Assembly (NCBI RefSeq): GCF_011927765.1
Contig: NZ_JAATJG010000007.1
Coordinates: 1 to 64,000 of the forward strand
Reading direction: 5' to 3'
From: Wenyingzhuangia aestuarii
GTDB lineage: Bacteria; Bacteroidota; Bacteroidia; Flavobacteriales; Flavobacteriaceae
Length of the DNA stretch: 64,000 bases
Position numbers and translations under genes: made by a program. Positions 16,189 to 25,300 of this stretch are shown here, piece after piece. A model generated the notes under the pieces. It did not search any database and was not told the DNA's origin. It worked only from the letters and a program-made list of their open reading frames with translations. Positions within the stretch are counted from its first letter, which is position 1. Each line of letters opens with the position of its first letter.

Positions 16189-16659
16189 TTATTCTACTGA
16201 AAATGATTTAGAAATAAGTGTTTTTCCTATTTCTATTTTTTCATCTTGATTATATACTTCTTTATCATCTTTTAAAACCTTGATGTTGATTTCTAAAGCT
16301 TTACTCGCTTCTTCATCAACAGAGCTACTAAACGTTATCATCACACTTTCAACTTTATCTTTTACTGTATAGGCATAAGTACCTTCTGTTTTTTCGTGCA
16401 TACTTAGAAAAGGTTTATCTCCTAAGTCTTTATTCTCTTCTTTGTCAATAATATTAGATGCTACAAAACCATCATTAACTCCTATCATATTAAAAATAAT
16501 GATTGATTCATCTAAATCTCCTTTCTGAGTATAAACAACTTCAAAATTATTTTTCTCAGATGTTGAAATACTTTCATCTTCAATATTTGAAGAATCATCA
16601 CTTGAACAAGCTATCATGGTCATGGCTATGAATAGCATACTTAAAACTCTCTTTTTCAT
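16189..16659 (-). CDS. predicted lipoprotein, unknown function
   Basis: 156 aa. A lipoprotein signal peptide with lipobox IAC at ~residue 18 (FIAMTMIACSSDDSS), followed by the Ser/Asp-rich tether usual for Bacteroidota surface or outer-membrane lipoproteins. The mature part (~100 aa) looks like a beta-sandwich. No family is recognised. It starts 6 bp after the stop of the 97-aa gene and ends 18 bp before the next exported protein, so the three are probably one operon. Confidence 0.7.
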   Translation of the reverse strand: MKKRVLSMLFIAMTMIACSSDDSSNIEDESISTSEKNNFEVVYTQKGDLDESIIIFNMIGVNDGFVASNIIDKEENKDLGDKPFLSMHEKTEGTYAYTVKDKVESVMITFSSSVDEEASKALEINIKVLKDDKEVYNQDEKIEIGKTLISKSFSVE

Positions 16660-16665
16660 ATTTAT

Positions 16666-16959
16666 TTATTTTGGTTGATATTTATTGAATTTTTTTTGAA
16701 TAAAGTCACCAATAGAAGTTGTGTTGTGCGTATTGACTTCATAAGCCAATTCTTTACATTTTTTTAGTAGAGTATTACGCTTGTGTTCTTGTGTTTTAAA
16801 AAATTGAGGTTTGGAAAGCACGTAGGAAACAGAACTTTTTAATGTTTCAATCTTAGATTGATCATTTAAAAGAGTTTGATATCTGTCTATGTCTATTGAT
16901 GTAAATCCAAACTGAGTAGTCAGGACTTCTTGGAGGTTAAACTGGCGATTATTTTGCAT
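16666..16959 (-). CDS. small hypothetical protein (97 aa)
   Basis: 97 aa from ATG 16959 (MQNNRQFNLQEVL). The frame stays open up to 17049, but that extension runs through the nested hairpin structure at 17009-17098 and reads unlike protein, so the internal start is preferred. The protein is helical and polar, with QTLLNDQSKIETLKSSV and a Lys-rich C-terminus, and no motif is recognised. It heads the small exported-protein run. Confidence 0.5.
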   Translation of the reverse strand: MQNNRQFNLQEVLTTQFGFTSIDIDRYQTLLNDQSKIETLKSSVSYVLSKPQFFKTQEHKRNTLLKKCKELAYEVNTHNTTSIGDFIQKKFNKYQPK

Positions 16960-16987
16960 TTTTTTACGTAAAAAAAGCGTGGAACTA

Positions 16988-17005
16988 CCTGATACCTGTT
17001 CTAAT
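16988..17005. repeat. motif A: CCTGATACCTGTTCTAAT
   Basis: This 18-mer aligns with CCTGGTACGCTGTTCTAAT at 21101-21119 with one substitution and one inserted base. It abuts the nested structure 17009-17098. The two copies bracket the hsdR and abi genes. Confidence 0.5.
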
Positions 17006-17008
17006 CGT

Positions 17009-17098
17009 CTCGCCAGAAACGAACTCACCAAGCAAGATAGCCCACGCAAAACGTGGGCACTTAACTTTGATTGTGGTGAGTAATTTAAACCTGGCGAG
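17009..17098. ncRNA. nested three-helix structure downstream of hsdR, possible structured RNA
   Basis: Three perfect nested helices: CTCGCCAG (17009-17016) with CTGGCGAG (17091-17098); ACTCACCA (17023-17030) with TGGTGAGT (17074-17081); GCCCACG (17040-17046) with CGTGGGC (17052-17058), loop CAAAA. Total paired length is 23 bp. GC content is well above the surroundings. Read on the minus strand it follows hsdR and is trailed by CCACGC and seven T about 35 nt later, so it could be the end of the hsdR transcript, a small RNA, or a DNA recombination/transposition end. Confidence 0.5.
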
Positions 17099-17225
17099 TT
17101 TATAGAACCAAATCAAAAGCAAAACGCTTTATATTTTAATATTTTCTTTTTCTGTTTGTAAAATTAGGTATTTATAGAATAATAGACCTAAATATTTCTG
17201 AGAAATTATAAAGTTTAGAATGTCT

Positions 17226-20072
17226 TTAACTCAACCCGTTCACAAAAGTTTCTACATAGTCTTTTATTCTCCCCACCACTCTTGTTACTTTGGTTTTACG
17301 TTCTTTTAATTTAGGACGTTCTAACATCGTATTAATCACTTCATCGGGTAGAGGTGTTTTTTGAGTAAACAAGTAATTTTGAATCGTAATATCTAGCTTA
17401 TTAAGATCTAATCCCTCTTCTTTACTAATCTTTACAACAGCTTCTTTACGTTCTATATTTAGGTAATTCTCAAATTCGTTAACAACTTCATCTACCTCCT
17501 TTATATTAGGTAAATGCTGTTCTATAAACTTCTCAATCAATTCTTTTTTACTTCTTAACTCAACCTCATTGGTCAGCATTTCTTTAATTGCTTTTTTCTT
17601 TTTCTCTAGCTCTTCTTTTGAAACTCCTGTTTGTTCATCTTCATTTAATTGAGCTAATAACCCCAATATATAAGCAACATTAATTTCATCTCTTCTAATC
17701 AATTCTACCTCAAAATCAATGTCATTTAAAATAGAGGTTTTTTGAGCCTCGCTTTCTTTTTTAACACGGTCTCTTATATCAAGATATTTACTTTGATAGT
17801 CTGCAAAATCTTGTTCTGAGATAGGCATATCTTCAAAATCAAAATCTGCAAAAGTGCTTAACACATTTTTAATACGCATTAAGCTACGGAATGCTTTTAC
17901 AAAAGCTAATTGCTCATGTTCACTAGGTAATTCATCAACACTTTCAACTGTTGGAGCTACTTTTATTAAATCTCTTAATGCTTTTTCAAAATCATGTATG
18001 TAGTGGTCATAAGGAGCTAGTACAATTTCATCAATAGCATCTTTGTTAGAGAACAAAGTAATAGCCTCATCTGTTTTTTGCTTTAAGTTTCTAAAACAAA
18101 CTACTTGTCCTTGTGACTTTACTTCGTCTAAAATTCTATTGGTTCTAGAAAAAGCTTGAATTAATCCGTGGTATTGTAAGTTTTTATCTACATAAATAGT
18201 GTTTAAGGTTTTACTATCAAACCCTGTTAAAAACATATTAACCACCAACAGAATATCTACCTTTCTTTCTTTTACTTTTTTACCTACATCTTTGTAATAC
18301 ATGTAAAAATCGTTGGTAGAATGGTTGGTTTTAAACTCTTTGTTAAAATCCTTAATAAACTCTTCTAACTTATCTCTGGAGTGAGTTGATTTATATTCGC
18401 TTGCATCTTCATTAGCAACATTGGCTTCATCTTCATAAAAACCATCGGCAACATCTTCATTTTCTTCATTGGCTCCGTAAGAATAAATAGTTGCTATTTT
18501 TAAATTATGTAAGCCATCTTGTCTTTTAGCTTTAAACAACTCGTAATACTTAATTAAAAGTTCTTTAGAAGACACACACATAATAGCTGTAAACTTTTTG
18601 CTATGTGTTTTTTTATCGTGATTGGCAATAATGTAATCCACCACTTTTTCTAATCCTTCTTCTGCTTCTAAAACTTCTTGAGTGTCTATGTTTTCTACAG
18701 CATCTTCTTGTACGTCGTCTTTGCTTTTAAATCTACTTACATAGTCTATAGAAAACTTTAATACATTTTGATCTCTAATAGCATCTGTAATTACATATTT
18801 ATGTAAACAATCTGTAAACAAATCTTTGGTAGTACGTTTCCCTAAATGATTTGAAGATGCATTTTCTGCTAAAATAGGAGTACCTGTAAAACCAAACATT
18901 TGTGCGTTGGTAAAAAACTCTTTAATTCGGTTATGTGTATCTCCAAATTGAGTTCTATGGCACTCATCAAAAATAAAAACTATCTTTTTGTCTTTTTGAC
19001 CTTGCATTTGTGTCTTGTACTTATCAGACCAAACAGCATTGTTTAATTTTTGAAGTGTAGTGACAATTAACTTGGTATCATCATTAAATTGATGAATTAA
19101 TGATTTTGTATTATTAGTAGCATCTACAGAACCTTCTTTAAAACTATTAAATTCTTTAATGGTTTGATAATCTAAATCTTTACGGTCTACCACAAACACT
19201 ACTTTGTCTACCTCTGGTAAATTGGTTAGAATTTGACTGGTTTTAAACGATGTTAACGTTTTACCAGACCCCGTTGTATGCCATATATAACCAAACTTAC
19301 TAGTAGTCTTAACACGCTCTACAATAGCTTCTGTAGCATAATATTGATAAGGTCTTAACACCATTAACACTCCATTGGTATTAATCACAATATATTTGGT
19401 AATCATTTTAGACAGATGACAAGGCTCTAAAAACACTTCCGCAAAGTCTGATAACTGTGAAATGATTTTATTGCTTTTATCTGCCCAAAAAAAAGTTTGT
19501 TTAAACGACCTTAGTTTGATGGGATTGTTAGCGTAATATTTGGTATTTACTCCGTTACTAATCACAAACAATTGTATAAACTGAAACAAGCCTTTACCAG
19601 ACGCAAAAGTATGTGCTTGGTAACGGTGGGTTTGATTAAAAGCTTCTTTTAGCTCTAAACCTCGTTTTTTTAGTTCTATTTGTACCAAAGGCAAACCATT
19701 TACTAAAATAGTTACATCGTAACGATTTTCGTACTTTCCTTTGATGGTAATTTGGTGGGTGACTTGGTATTGATTTTGACACCAATGCAGTTGATTGATG
19801 AGCTCTACATAACCCACATCTCCATTGTCTTTGGTATAGGTCAATTTATCTCTTAACGTATGTGCTTTTTGTACAATATTCCCTTTGGTTAGCTGATTTA
19901 ACAACTGAGCAAATTCTTTATCTGAATACTGTGTGTTATTGTGTTTTTCTAACTGCTGTTTTAGGTTGATGATTAAATCTGCTTCGTCTTTTATAACAAC
20001 TCGCTCGTACCCTAAACCAACCAATTGGTGGATTAAGTTTTCTTCTAAAATGGATTCTGGCTGTGTGGTCAT
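17226..20072 (-). CDS. hsdR: type I restriction enzyme R subunit (HsdR)
   Basis: 948 aa, normal for HsdR. The N-terminal nuclease has the D...ExK core in YDVTILVNGLPLVQIELKK (~residues 118-136). The SF2 translocase follows: Walker A TTGSGKT near 268, DECH box near 375, FTGTP near 395, and the late motif QAFSRTNRIL near 630. The C-terminal ~300 residues are the helical part that docks on the methylase. It cuts unmodified DNA after ATP-driven translocation, together with HsdM and HsdS. It is the last gene of hsdM-hsdS-pentapeptide-abi-hsdR. Confidence 0.95.
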   Translation of the reverse strand: MTTQPESILEENLIHQLVGLGYERVVIKDEADLIINLKQQLEKHNNTQYSDKEFAQLLNQLTKGNIVQKAHTLRDKLTYTKDNGDVGYVELINQLHWCQNQYQVTHQITIKGKYENRYDVTILVNGLPLVQIELKKRGLELKEAFNQTHRYQAHTFASGKGLFQFIQLFVISNGVNTKYYANNPIKLRSFKQTFFWADKSNKIISQLSDFAEVFLEPCHLSKMITKYIVINTNGVLMVLRPYQYYATEAIVERVKTTSKFGYIWHTTGSGKTLTSFKTSQILTNLPEVDKVVFVVDRKDLDYQTIKEFNSFKEGSVDATNNTKSLIHQFNDDTKLIVTTLQKLNNAVWSDKYKTQMQGQKDKKIVFIFDECHRTQFGDTHNRIKEFFTNAQMFGFTGTPILAENASSNHLGKRTTKDLFTDCLHKYVITDAIRDQNVLKFSIDYVSRFKSKDDVQEDAVENIDTQEVLEAEEGLEKVVDYIIANHDKKTHSKKFTAIMCVSSKELLIKYYELFKAKRQDGLHNLKIATIYSYGANEENEDVADGFYEDEANVANEDASEYKSTHSRDKLEEFIKDFNKEFKTNHSTNDFYMYYKDVGKKVKERKVDILLVVNMFLTGFDSKTLNTIYVDKNLQYHGLIQAFSRTNRILDEVKSQGQVVCFRNLKQKTDEAITLFSNKDAIDEIVLAPYDHYIHDFEKALRDLIKVAPTVESVDELPSEHEQLAFVKAFRSLMRIKNVLSTFADFDFEDMPISEQDFADYQSKYLDIRDRVKKESEAQKTSILNDIDFEVELIRRDEINVAYILGLLAQLNEDEQTGVSKEELEKKKKAIKEMLTNEVELRSKKELIEKFIEQHLPNIKEVDEVVNEFENYLNIERKEAVVKISKEEGLDLNKLDITIQNYLFTQKTPLPDEVINTMLERPKLKERKTKVTRVVGRIKDYVETFVNGLS

Positions 20073-20132
20073 TCTTTCTTTTTCTTTTAAAAACTCCTAG
20101 ATTCTCTGTAAATATCGTAGTTTTAAGCTATT

Positions 20133-21044
20133 TTAATATTTCCAAAGAGGTTCGTTTTGCCAATTAATTTTCAACCCTAATGCATTGGGATCTACATTAG
20201 GATATTCTTGTAGCAAACTACACAATCTTTTTGTAAAATCATTATTGGGTATAATTGTATTTAAAAGGTACTTCATTAAACACATATGTACGTATAGCTT
20301 ATGGAACTCATGTTCTTTAGGTACGTTTTTAGCATCTACAATCCAAGCATTAGGTGGGTTTGAAAGTAATTTCACTTTACTTGGTAAATTTCTATTCCAT
20401 AACCTAGAGTGATGTGCACAATGATTACGAATTTGTGTTATTGATTGCAACCAACTTGGTAGATATATATGATTTACTGCTCCAAACTCTCTAGCAATTA
20501 TTTTCTTAGATTTTATACTTGGTTTTAAATTACCATAAAGCTTAGACAAAACACCAAGACTTACTTGCTCTAACGCCTTCCATGAAGGTGGTGACTTTTC
20601 TGCTCCATATTTTTCAAAATGCTTTTTTATAGTTACATCATTACTCCTATTAATTTCTTTACGAATGATCTCTAATGTTTTTTCAAATTGAAATGTATTT
20701 TTAAAACAGCTTGAATTTTCAAACCAATAGGGATTAAATTCATGAGATAAATAATAAATTAACTTAGTTCTAAAACTAATTTCTATTTTTTCTATTACAT
20801 CAAATAGTAAGAGTCTTAATTTTGCATCAAAATTGTACAAGGCTATTACGTCCTCAAAAACACTATTAGGCTTAAAAATATGATTGACTTTGTCTTTTTG
20901 CATTACATGCCAATATTCACCTAACCTATAATAGCTAATATTTAAAAGATATTTTTCCGCAATTTTAGGTTGTTTAATTATTAAACCTCGTTTTTGTAGT
21001 TTCTGAACCTGTTGTTCTACGGTAAGTGCTTCTTTTTTAAACAT
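20133..21044 (-). CDS. Abi_2 (AbiD/AbiF-like) abortive-infection protein
   Basis: 303 aa, standard for Abi_2. The N-terminus VEQQVQKLQKRGLIIKQP and NISYYRLGEYWHVM match the pattern of this family, and the HEPN-type RNase motif RxxxxH is present in QIRNHCAHHSRLWNR (~residue 205). HEPN Abi proteins are thought to cut RNA and arrest the infected cell. Lying inside the type I RM operon, 60 bp before hsdR, it could respond when restriction fails. The trigger is unknown. Confidence 0.88.
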   Translation of the reverse strand: MFKKEALTVEQQVQKLQKRGLIIKQPKIAEKYLLNISYYRLGEYWHVMQKDKVNHIFKPNSVFEDVIALYNFDAKLRLLLFDVIEKIEISFRTKLIYYLSHEFNPYWFENSSCFKNTFQFEKTLEIIRKEINRSNDVTIKKHFEKYGAEKSPPSWKALEQVSLGVLSKLYGNLKPSIKSKKIIAREFGAVNHIYLPSWLQSITQIRNHCAHHSRLWNRNLPSKVKLLSNPPNAWIVDAKNVPKEHEFHKLYVHMCLMKYLLNTIIPNNDFTKRLCSLLQEYPNVDPNALGLKINWQNEPLWKY

Positions 21045-21094
21045 AGCCTAAATGTAAGTAAAGTTAAGAAAACCAAAGGCTATAAAAGCAAAAG

Positions 21095-21135
21095 ACACAC
21101 CCTGGTACGCTGTTCTAATGGGTAGCGTGGTGTGT
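21095..21135. repeat. motif B hairpin upstream of abi
   Basis: ACACACC (21095-21101) pairs with GGTGTGT (21129-21135), and ACGCT (21107-21111) with AGCGT (21124-21128), with a 5-nt bulge CTGGT on one side. It contains CCTGGTACGCTGTTCTAAT (21101-21119), nearly the same as motif A at 16988-17005. It lies in the 210-bp gap between the pentapeptide gene and abi and could be a terminator, processing site or insertion scar. Confidence 0.5.
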
Positions 21136-21254
21136 ACTGTTACTGCAAAATTACAATTTTTTGCTAATCTAGCCATCTGTTTTTTACATTTTTTATTTTC
21201 TTGAAATCTTCTATACTTATAAAAACTACTGATATATAAAAACCAAAGTACTTC

Positions 21255-22523
21255 TTATTTCAATTTTCTAAAGGCTTGTACTGTTTGATAAATACCATAA
21301 CCTATAAAAATTCTACCCCATGTTTGCCAAAAATAAGTCCATCCATTAGGTGTTAATTCATTAAATAAATCTACATCATGAGTTGGGTTCATAAAAGTCA
21401 TATAATACTTACCAAACTCTGGCATTGACCATTTAAATGGATTCCATTCAAAACAATAATTAGGTAAAGAAAGTACTGATAGTGTAAAAAATAAAAGCCC
21501 TACTATTATTGTAAAAAACAATCCACTTAAATAAGAGTTTCTATAATCATTTGACACATTATTAAGCCATAAAGACAATTGCTCCATACCCCACCTAATG
21601 TAATTTAGTAGATTATAATTAGGATTATCATCTGAAATTCTTCTTTTATATTTTAAGATCTCTTTTATAGTTTCCTTTTCATATTTAGAAAACTCTACTG
21701 CATGCAAATCGTCTCCATTATCTGCAAAATATTGTTTAATAATTCTATATGTTTCTCTTTTATTTTTTAATGGTATTTCATTTAAATTATCTACCATATT
21801 AAAATAATCCTTTTCATCTTTTTCATTATGAGATTCAAATTTTTTATTGTCAATTTGAATATCAAATAAGTTTAGATTACCTGATACTAATGCTAATGAT
21901 AAATCTAACCCTTTCTTAAAATATGCACCTCTAAATATAGCAATGTCAGCCACTTTGGTATAAGTAAACAGTACATTGTTTTCAAACGTACACCCTGCAA
22001 GTACTACCGTTTTAATAAAATCTGTTTTATAAAAATTTATGGATTCATTAAAGGTAGATTTCCAGAAATCTATAAGATTTTTAAAAGTAGTATTTTCTAA
22101 ATTAAAAGATTTTTCAAAAATAGATTCATAAAATCTAATTTTCCCCTCCAAAACAACATCTTTTAAATAGAGTTCTTGAAATGAACAACAATGAAACTTA
22201 AAATTTGAACTACTATTTCTGAAAATTAATTTATGTGTGAAATCACAATTTTTGAAATGAAAACCATCAATTTCATCTAAAATATCAAAAGTCCTTCTAC
22301 CTAATTCAAAATCAACAATAGCCTCACCATATTCTTCACTAAATAATTCAGATAAATAAGGTTGTTTAAATAATTTTCCATGAAGCATTTTATCTATTAA
22401 TGTTAATTCAAAATCTATTAACAAGTTATCAAAACACACAAAACAAGAGCCTTTTGACTTTGCAAATTCAACATAACTTTCTTGAATTAAATCAATTTCA
22501 TTTTTAATTACTTTCATCTCCAT
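21255..22523 (-). CDS. pentapeptide-repeat protein with C-terminal membrane domain
   Basis: 422 aa. Residues ~85-215 are degenerate pentapeptide repeats (FKNCDFTHKLIFRN, FYESIFEKSFNLENTTF, AGCTFENNVLF). A soluble helical region follows (~230-310), then a hydrophobic helix (SGLFFTIIVGLLFFTLSVL, ~330-348) and a second C-terminal membrane stretch ending in RIFIGYGIYQTVQAFRKLK. I recall this architecture from uncharacterised Bacteroidota proteins. It starts 3 bp after hsdS, so it is cotranscribed with the methylase subunits. An anti-phage membrane effector is one idea, but there is no direct evidence for it. Confidence 0.75.
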   Translation of the reverse strand: MEMKVIKNEIDLIQESYVEFAKSKGSCFVCFDNLLIDFELTLIDKMLHGKLFKQPYLSELFSEEYGEAIVDFELGRRTFDILDEIDGFHFKNCDFTHKLIFRNSSSNFKFHCCSFQELYLKDVVLEGKIRFYESIFEKSFNLENTTFKNLIDFWKSTFNESINFYKTDFIKTVVLAGCTFENNVLFTYTKVADIAIFRGAYFKKGLDLSLALVSGNLNLFDIQIDNKKFESHNEKDEKDYFNMVDNLNEIPLKNKRETYRIIKQYFADNGDDLHAVEFSKYEKETIKEILKYKRRISDDNPNYNLLNYIRWGMEQLSLWLNNVSNDYRNSYLSGLFFTIIVGLLFFTLSVLSLPNYCFEWNPFKWSMPEFGKYYMTFMNPTHDVDLFNELTPNGWTYFWQTWGRIFIGYGIYQTVQAFRKLK

Positions 22524-22526
22524 ATC

Positions 22527-23666
22527 CTACACAAACATTTGCTGTAACAAACCTTTTTTAAACGTTTGTGTTTTTTGGAGTTGACTAGCACAAGCCTCTA
22601 TTTTTACATCTATGGCACTTAAAAAATTAGCAATTTTTTGTTGTTCTTCTAGAGATGGTAGTTTTAGTTTTAATGCTTTTAATTGACTACCTGTAATTAA
22701 TGGTTGACCTGAACCAAACATTAAACGTTTCAAATTATAACCACTTAAAAAATAGTAAGCATATCCAATTTCTAAAATTGGTTTACAAACAACTATTAAA
22801 GTATTATCTGACACACCAAAACAGTCATCAATTAAATTTATTGTACCCGCATTTGCACCTACCCTTGCTATTAAAATAAATTCTCCTTGATGAGAAGACT
22901 CTAAGCATTTACCAATTATTCCTGTCGAACCATAAAGTGGTATTATTCCATCATCAGACAATTTACTCTTTCCCGATTTTATACTCTCACAAACCTCCCC
23001 CAACTTCTTAGTTTCCCAATCTGGATAGTGATTTCCGTTTGGGTCTTTAAAACAAAGTTGTTGAGAAAACAACTGCTGCATGACTCCTTTTTTATACAAC
23101 TCCAAAGCTTTCTTTTTTTGTTGCAACAAGGCTATTTTTTGATCTACCGAACCTAAAAAACTCGCTATTTTTTCTTGTTCTGGAAGGGTTGGGAAATAAA
23201 TTTTTGTTCCTAATATTATACTATTATATAACCTTTGAATTGTACCTCCTTCTGACTCATATCTTACAATCTGATATAAATAATACAATAACTTATTCTT
23301 TACTAATAACTCATCATTGTCAAGCCAAACAATATTAGAATCTTGGTAATATGCTGATTCTCCATCATAAACAACAGTCCTTCCTATTGTACCTGATGCA
23401 GAAATTAATATTTCCCCTCTCCTTGGGAAGGAGAATTTTTTTTTATAATCTAAGTAATGTTCTTTCGTTATAAAGGCATCTGGTTTCTTTCCAAAAGTTC
23501 CTATTTTATAAAAAGGAATATCTCCAGCTTCAGAAGTTTCATTACTGAAAATTCTTTTACACATTTTAACTTTTCCAATATCTCCTAACTTTCCTTTTCT
23601 CCACTCCCCATCAAACTCATTAAACCTTAGTTTGGGAACTAATTGTTTTTTTGTTGTTGCTTCCAT
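22527..23666 (-). CDS. hsdS: type I restriction enzyme specificity subunit (HsdS)
   Basis: 379 aa with two target-recognition domains. TRD1 spans ~20-165 and TRD2 ~215-345. Each is followed by the conserved dimer-forming helix: PEQEKIASFLGSVDQKIALL (~170-190) and EEQQKIANFLSAIDVKIEAC (~345-365). The start overlaps the hsdM end closely (TAA-T-ATG), so translation is probably coupled. The DNA sequence recognised cannot be inferred. The gene looks intact. Confidence 0.93.
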   Translation of the reverse strand: MEATTKKQLVPKLRFNEFDGEWRKGKLGDIGKVKMCKRIFSNETSEAGDIPFYKIGTFGKKPDAFITKEHYLDYKKKFSFPRRGEILISASGTIGRTVVYDGESAYYQDSNIVWLDNDELLVKNKLLYYLYQIVRYESEGGTIQRLYNSIILGTKIYFPTLPEQEKIASFLGSVDQKIALLQQKKKALELYKKGVMQQLFSQQLCFKDPNGNHYPDWETKKLGEVCESIKSGKSKLSDDGIIPLYGSTGIIGKCLESSHQGEFILIARVGANAGTINLIDDCFGVSDNTLIVVCKPILEIGYAYYFLSGYNLKRLMFGSGQPLITGSQLKALKLKLPSLEEQQKIANFLSAIDVKIEACASQLQKTQTFKKGLLQQMFV

Positions 23667-23667
23667 A

Positions 23668-25230
23668 TTAAAAAGGAGTTTTAATACCTAGTTCTGCACA
23701 AAAAGAAGCAATTTGTTGGTCGGTGCTTTCTATTCCTTTTGCCACTTGTTGTAGTTCTGTACAAACTGCTTCTAAATCTATAGGTTCTTCTTCTTCAAAC
23801 GTATCTACATAACGGGGTATGTTTAGGTTGTAGTCGTTTTCTGCAATTTCTGTTAACGTGGCAACGTGGCTATATTTTTCTTCTTCGGTTCGGTTTCTGT
23901 ACGTGTCTACAATGTGTTGTATGTGGGTTGCTGTAAGTACGTTTTGAGTTTTTACTTTATCAAACTCGTTACTAGCATCTATAAACAACACGTTTTCTGG
24001 GTTTGTTCTACATTTACTCAACACCAAAATACAGGTAGGAATGCTGGTTCCGTAAAATATATTGGCTGGCAAACCTATAACGGCATCTAAACAGTTAAGT
24101 TCTTTTATTAAATATTCTCTAATGGTTCCTTCGGCACTACCTCTAAACAATACTCCATGTGGCAATACTACTGCCATGGTTCCGTTTTCTGCCAACTGAT
24201 ACAACATGTGTTGTACAAAAGCAAAATCTGCTTTACTAGTAGGAGCTAATTTTCCGTACTGTGCAAAACGCTCATCGGTTTCATTTATAGGGTTGTCTTT
24301 TCCTTTCCATTTGGCAGAAAATGGTGGATTGGCTACAATGGCTTCAAAACGTTGGTCTAAATGCTGAGGGTCTACTAGGGTGTCTTCTTGTTTAATGTCA
24401 AAATTACGGTAGTGTACATCGTGCAAAATCATGTTCATACGTGCCAAGTTGTAGGTAGTACGGTTTAGTTCTTGTCCGTAAAACTCATCTACTTTTACTT
24501 CTTTAGCCACACGTAACAACAAAGAACCAGACCCACAAGTAGGGTCGTACACAGATTTTAGTTTGCTTTTATTAGTAGTTACTAACTTTGCCAATATTTT
24601 AGATACTTGTTGTGGTGTATAAAACTCTCCCGCTTTTTTACCCGCACCAGAGGCAAACTGCCCAATTAAATATTCGTAAGCATCACCTAATACATCAGAT
24701 TCTAAATTTTTTAAATCAAAATCTATTTTGTCTAGGTGTTGTAATATTTTGGCGATTAAGGTATTTCTATCTTCTACTTTTCTACCCAATTTGGTAGAGT
24801 TTAGGTCTAAATCTTCAAACAATTTGTTAAAATCATCCTCCGATTCATTCCCCATGGTACTTTGCTCAATACCATTTAAAATTGCTGTTAAATCTTCTAA
24901 GATAAAATCACTCTCATCCTCTATATTTGCATTACCTTTTTTAGCTACCGCACTAAACAATTGGGCAGGTGCTAAGTAATATCCTAACTTTAAAATAGAT
25001 TCTTCTTGTATAGCTTCTAAAGTTTCAACATCTGTCACCAACGTATATTCTTTAACATCTTCTGTTTCTAACAACTCGTTAGCATACAAATGTTGTTTTT
25101 CTGATAAGTATTTGTAAAAGATGAATCCTAAAATATAATCACGGAATTCATCAGCATCCATTTTTCCTCTTAATTCATTCGCTATTGCCCACAGTTGGGT
25201 TTCTAAAACTTTCTTCTGGTCTTCTGACAT
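23668..25230 (-). CDS. hsdM: type I restriction-modification methyltransferase (HsdM)
   Basis: 520 aa from ATG 25230 (MSEDQKKVLETQLWAIANEL). An in-frame TTG at 25281 lies inside a hairpin near the predicted transcription start and is rejected. The N-terminal helical domain (~1-150) is followed by the N6-adenine methylase core: SAM-binding DPTCGSGSLLLRV (~230) and catalytic NPPF (~300). It methylates adenines in the HsdS-defined site and protects host DNA. It is the first gene of the five-gene RM/defence operon. Confidence 0.94.
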   Translation of the reverse strand: MSEDQKKVLETQLWAIANELRGKMDADEFRDYILGFIFYKYLSEKQHLYANELLETEDVKEYTLVTDVETLEAIQEESILKLGYYLAPAQLFSAVAKKGNANIEDESDFILEDLTAILNGIEQSTMGNESEDDFNKLFEDLDLNSTKLGRKVEDRNTLIAKILQHLDKIDFDLKNLESDVLGDAYEYLIGQFASGAGKKAGEFYTPQQVSKILAKLVTTNKSKLKSVYDPTCGSGSLLLRVAKEVKVDEFYGQELNRTTYNLARMNMILHDVHYRNFDIKQEDTLVDPQHLDQRFEAIVANPPFSAKWKGKDNPINETDERFAQYGKLAPTSKADFAFVQHMLYQLAENGTMAVVLPHGVLFRGSAEGTIREYLIKELNCLDAVIGLPANIFYGTSIPTCILVLSKCRTNPENVLFIDASNEFDKVKTQNVLTATHIQHIVDTYRNRTEEEKYSHVATLTEIAENDYNLNIPRYVDTFEEEEPIDLEAVCTELQQVAKGIESTDQQIASFCAELGIKTPF

Positions 25231-25263
25231 GAACTTTTCTGATTTTTTATAAATATAGAATAC

Positions 25264-25290
25264 TTTACTCCTTTTAAGCAAAGGAGTAAA
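25264..25290 (-). promoter_or_regulatory. perfect 11-bp inverted repeat in the hsdM leader
   Basis: TTTACTCCTTT (25264-25274) and AAAGGAGTAAA (25280-25290) are separated by 5 nt. It lies between the predicted transcription start (~25295) and the hsdM ATG (25230). It could be an operator for a repressor or an mRNA hairpin controlling hsdM expression. Confidence 0.55.
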
Positions 25291-25300
25291 TATCTTTTTA

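Noticed and set aside
16960-17049. N-terminal extension of the 97-aa protein
   Set aside because: It is encoded by the nested hairpin region and does not look like protein sequence.
22527-23666. Phase-variable or broken hsdS
   Set aside because: Both recognition domains and both conserved helices are complete; no inverted hsdS fragment or recombinase lies beside it.
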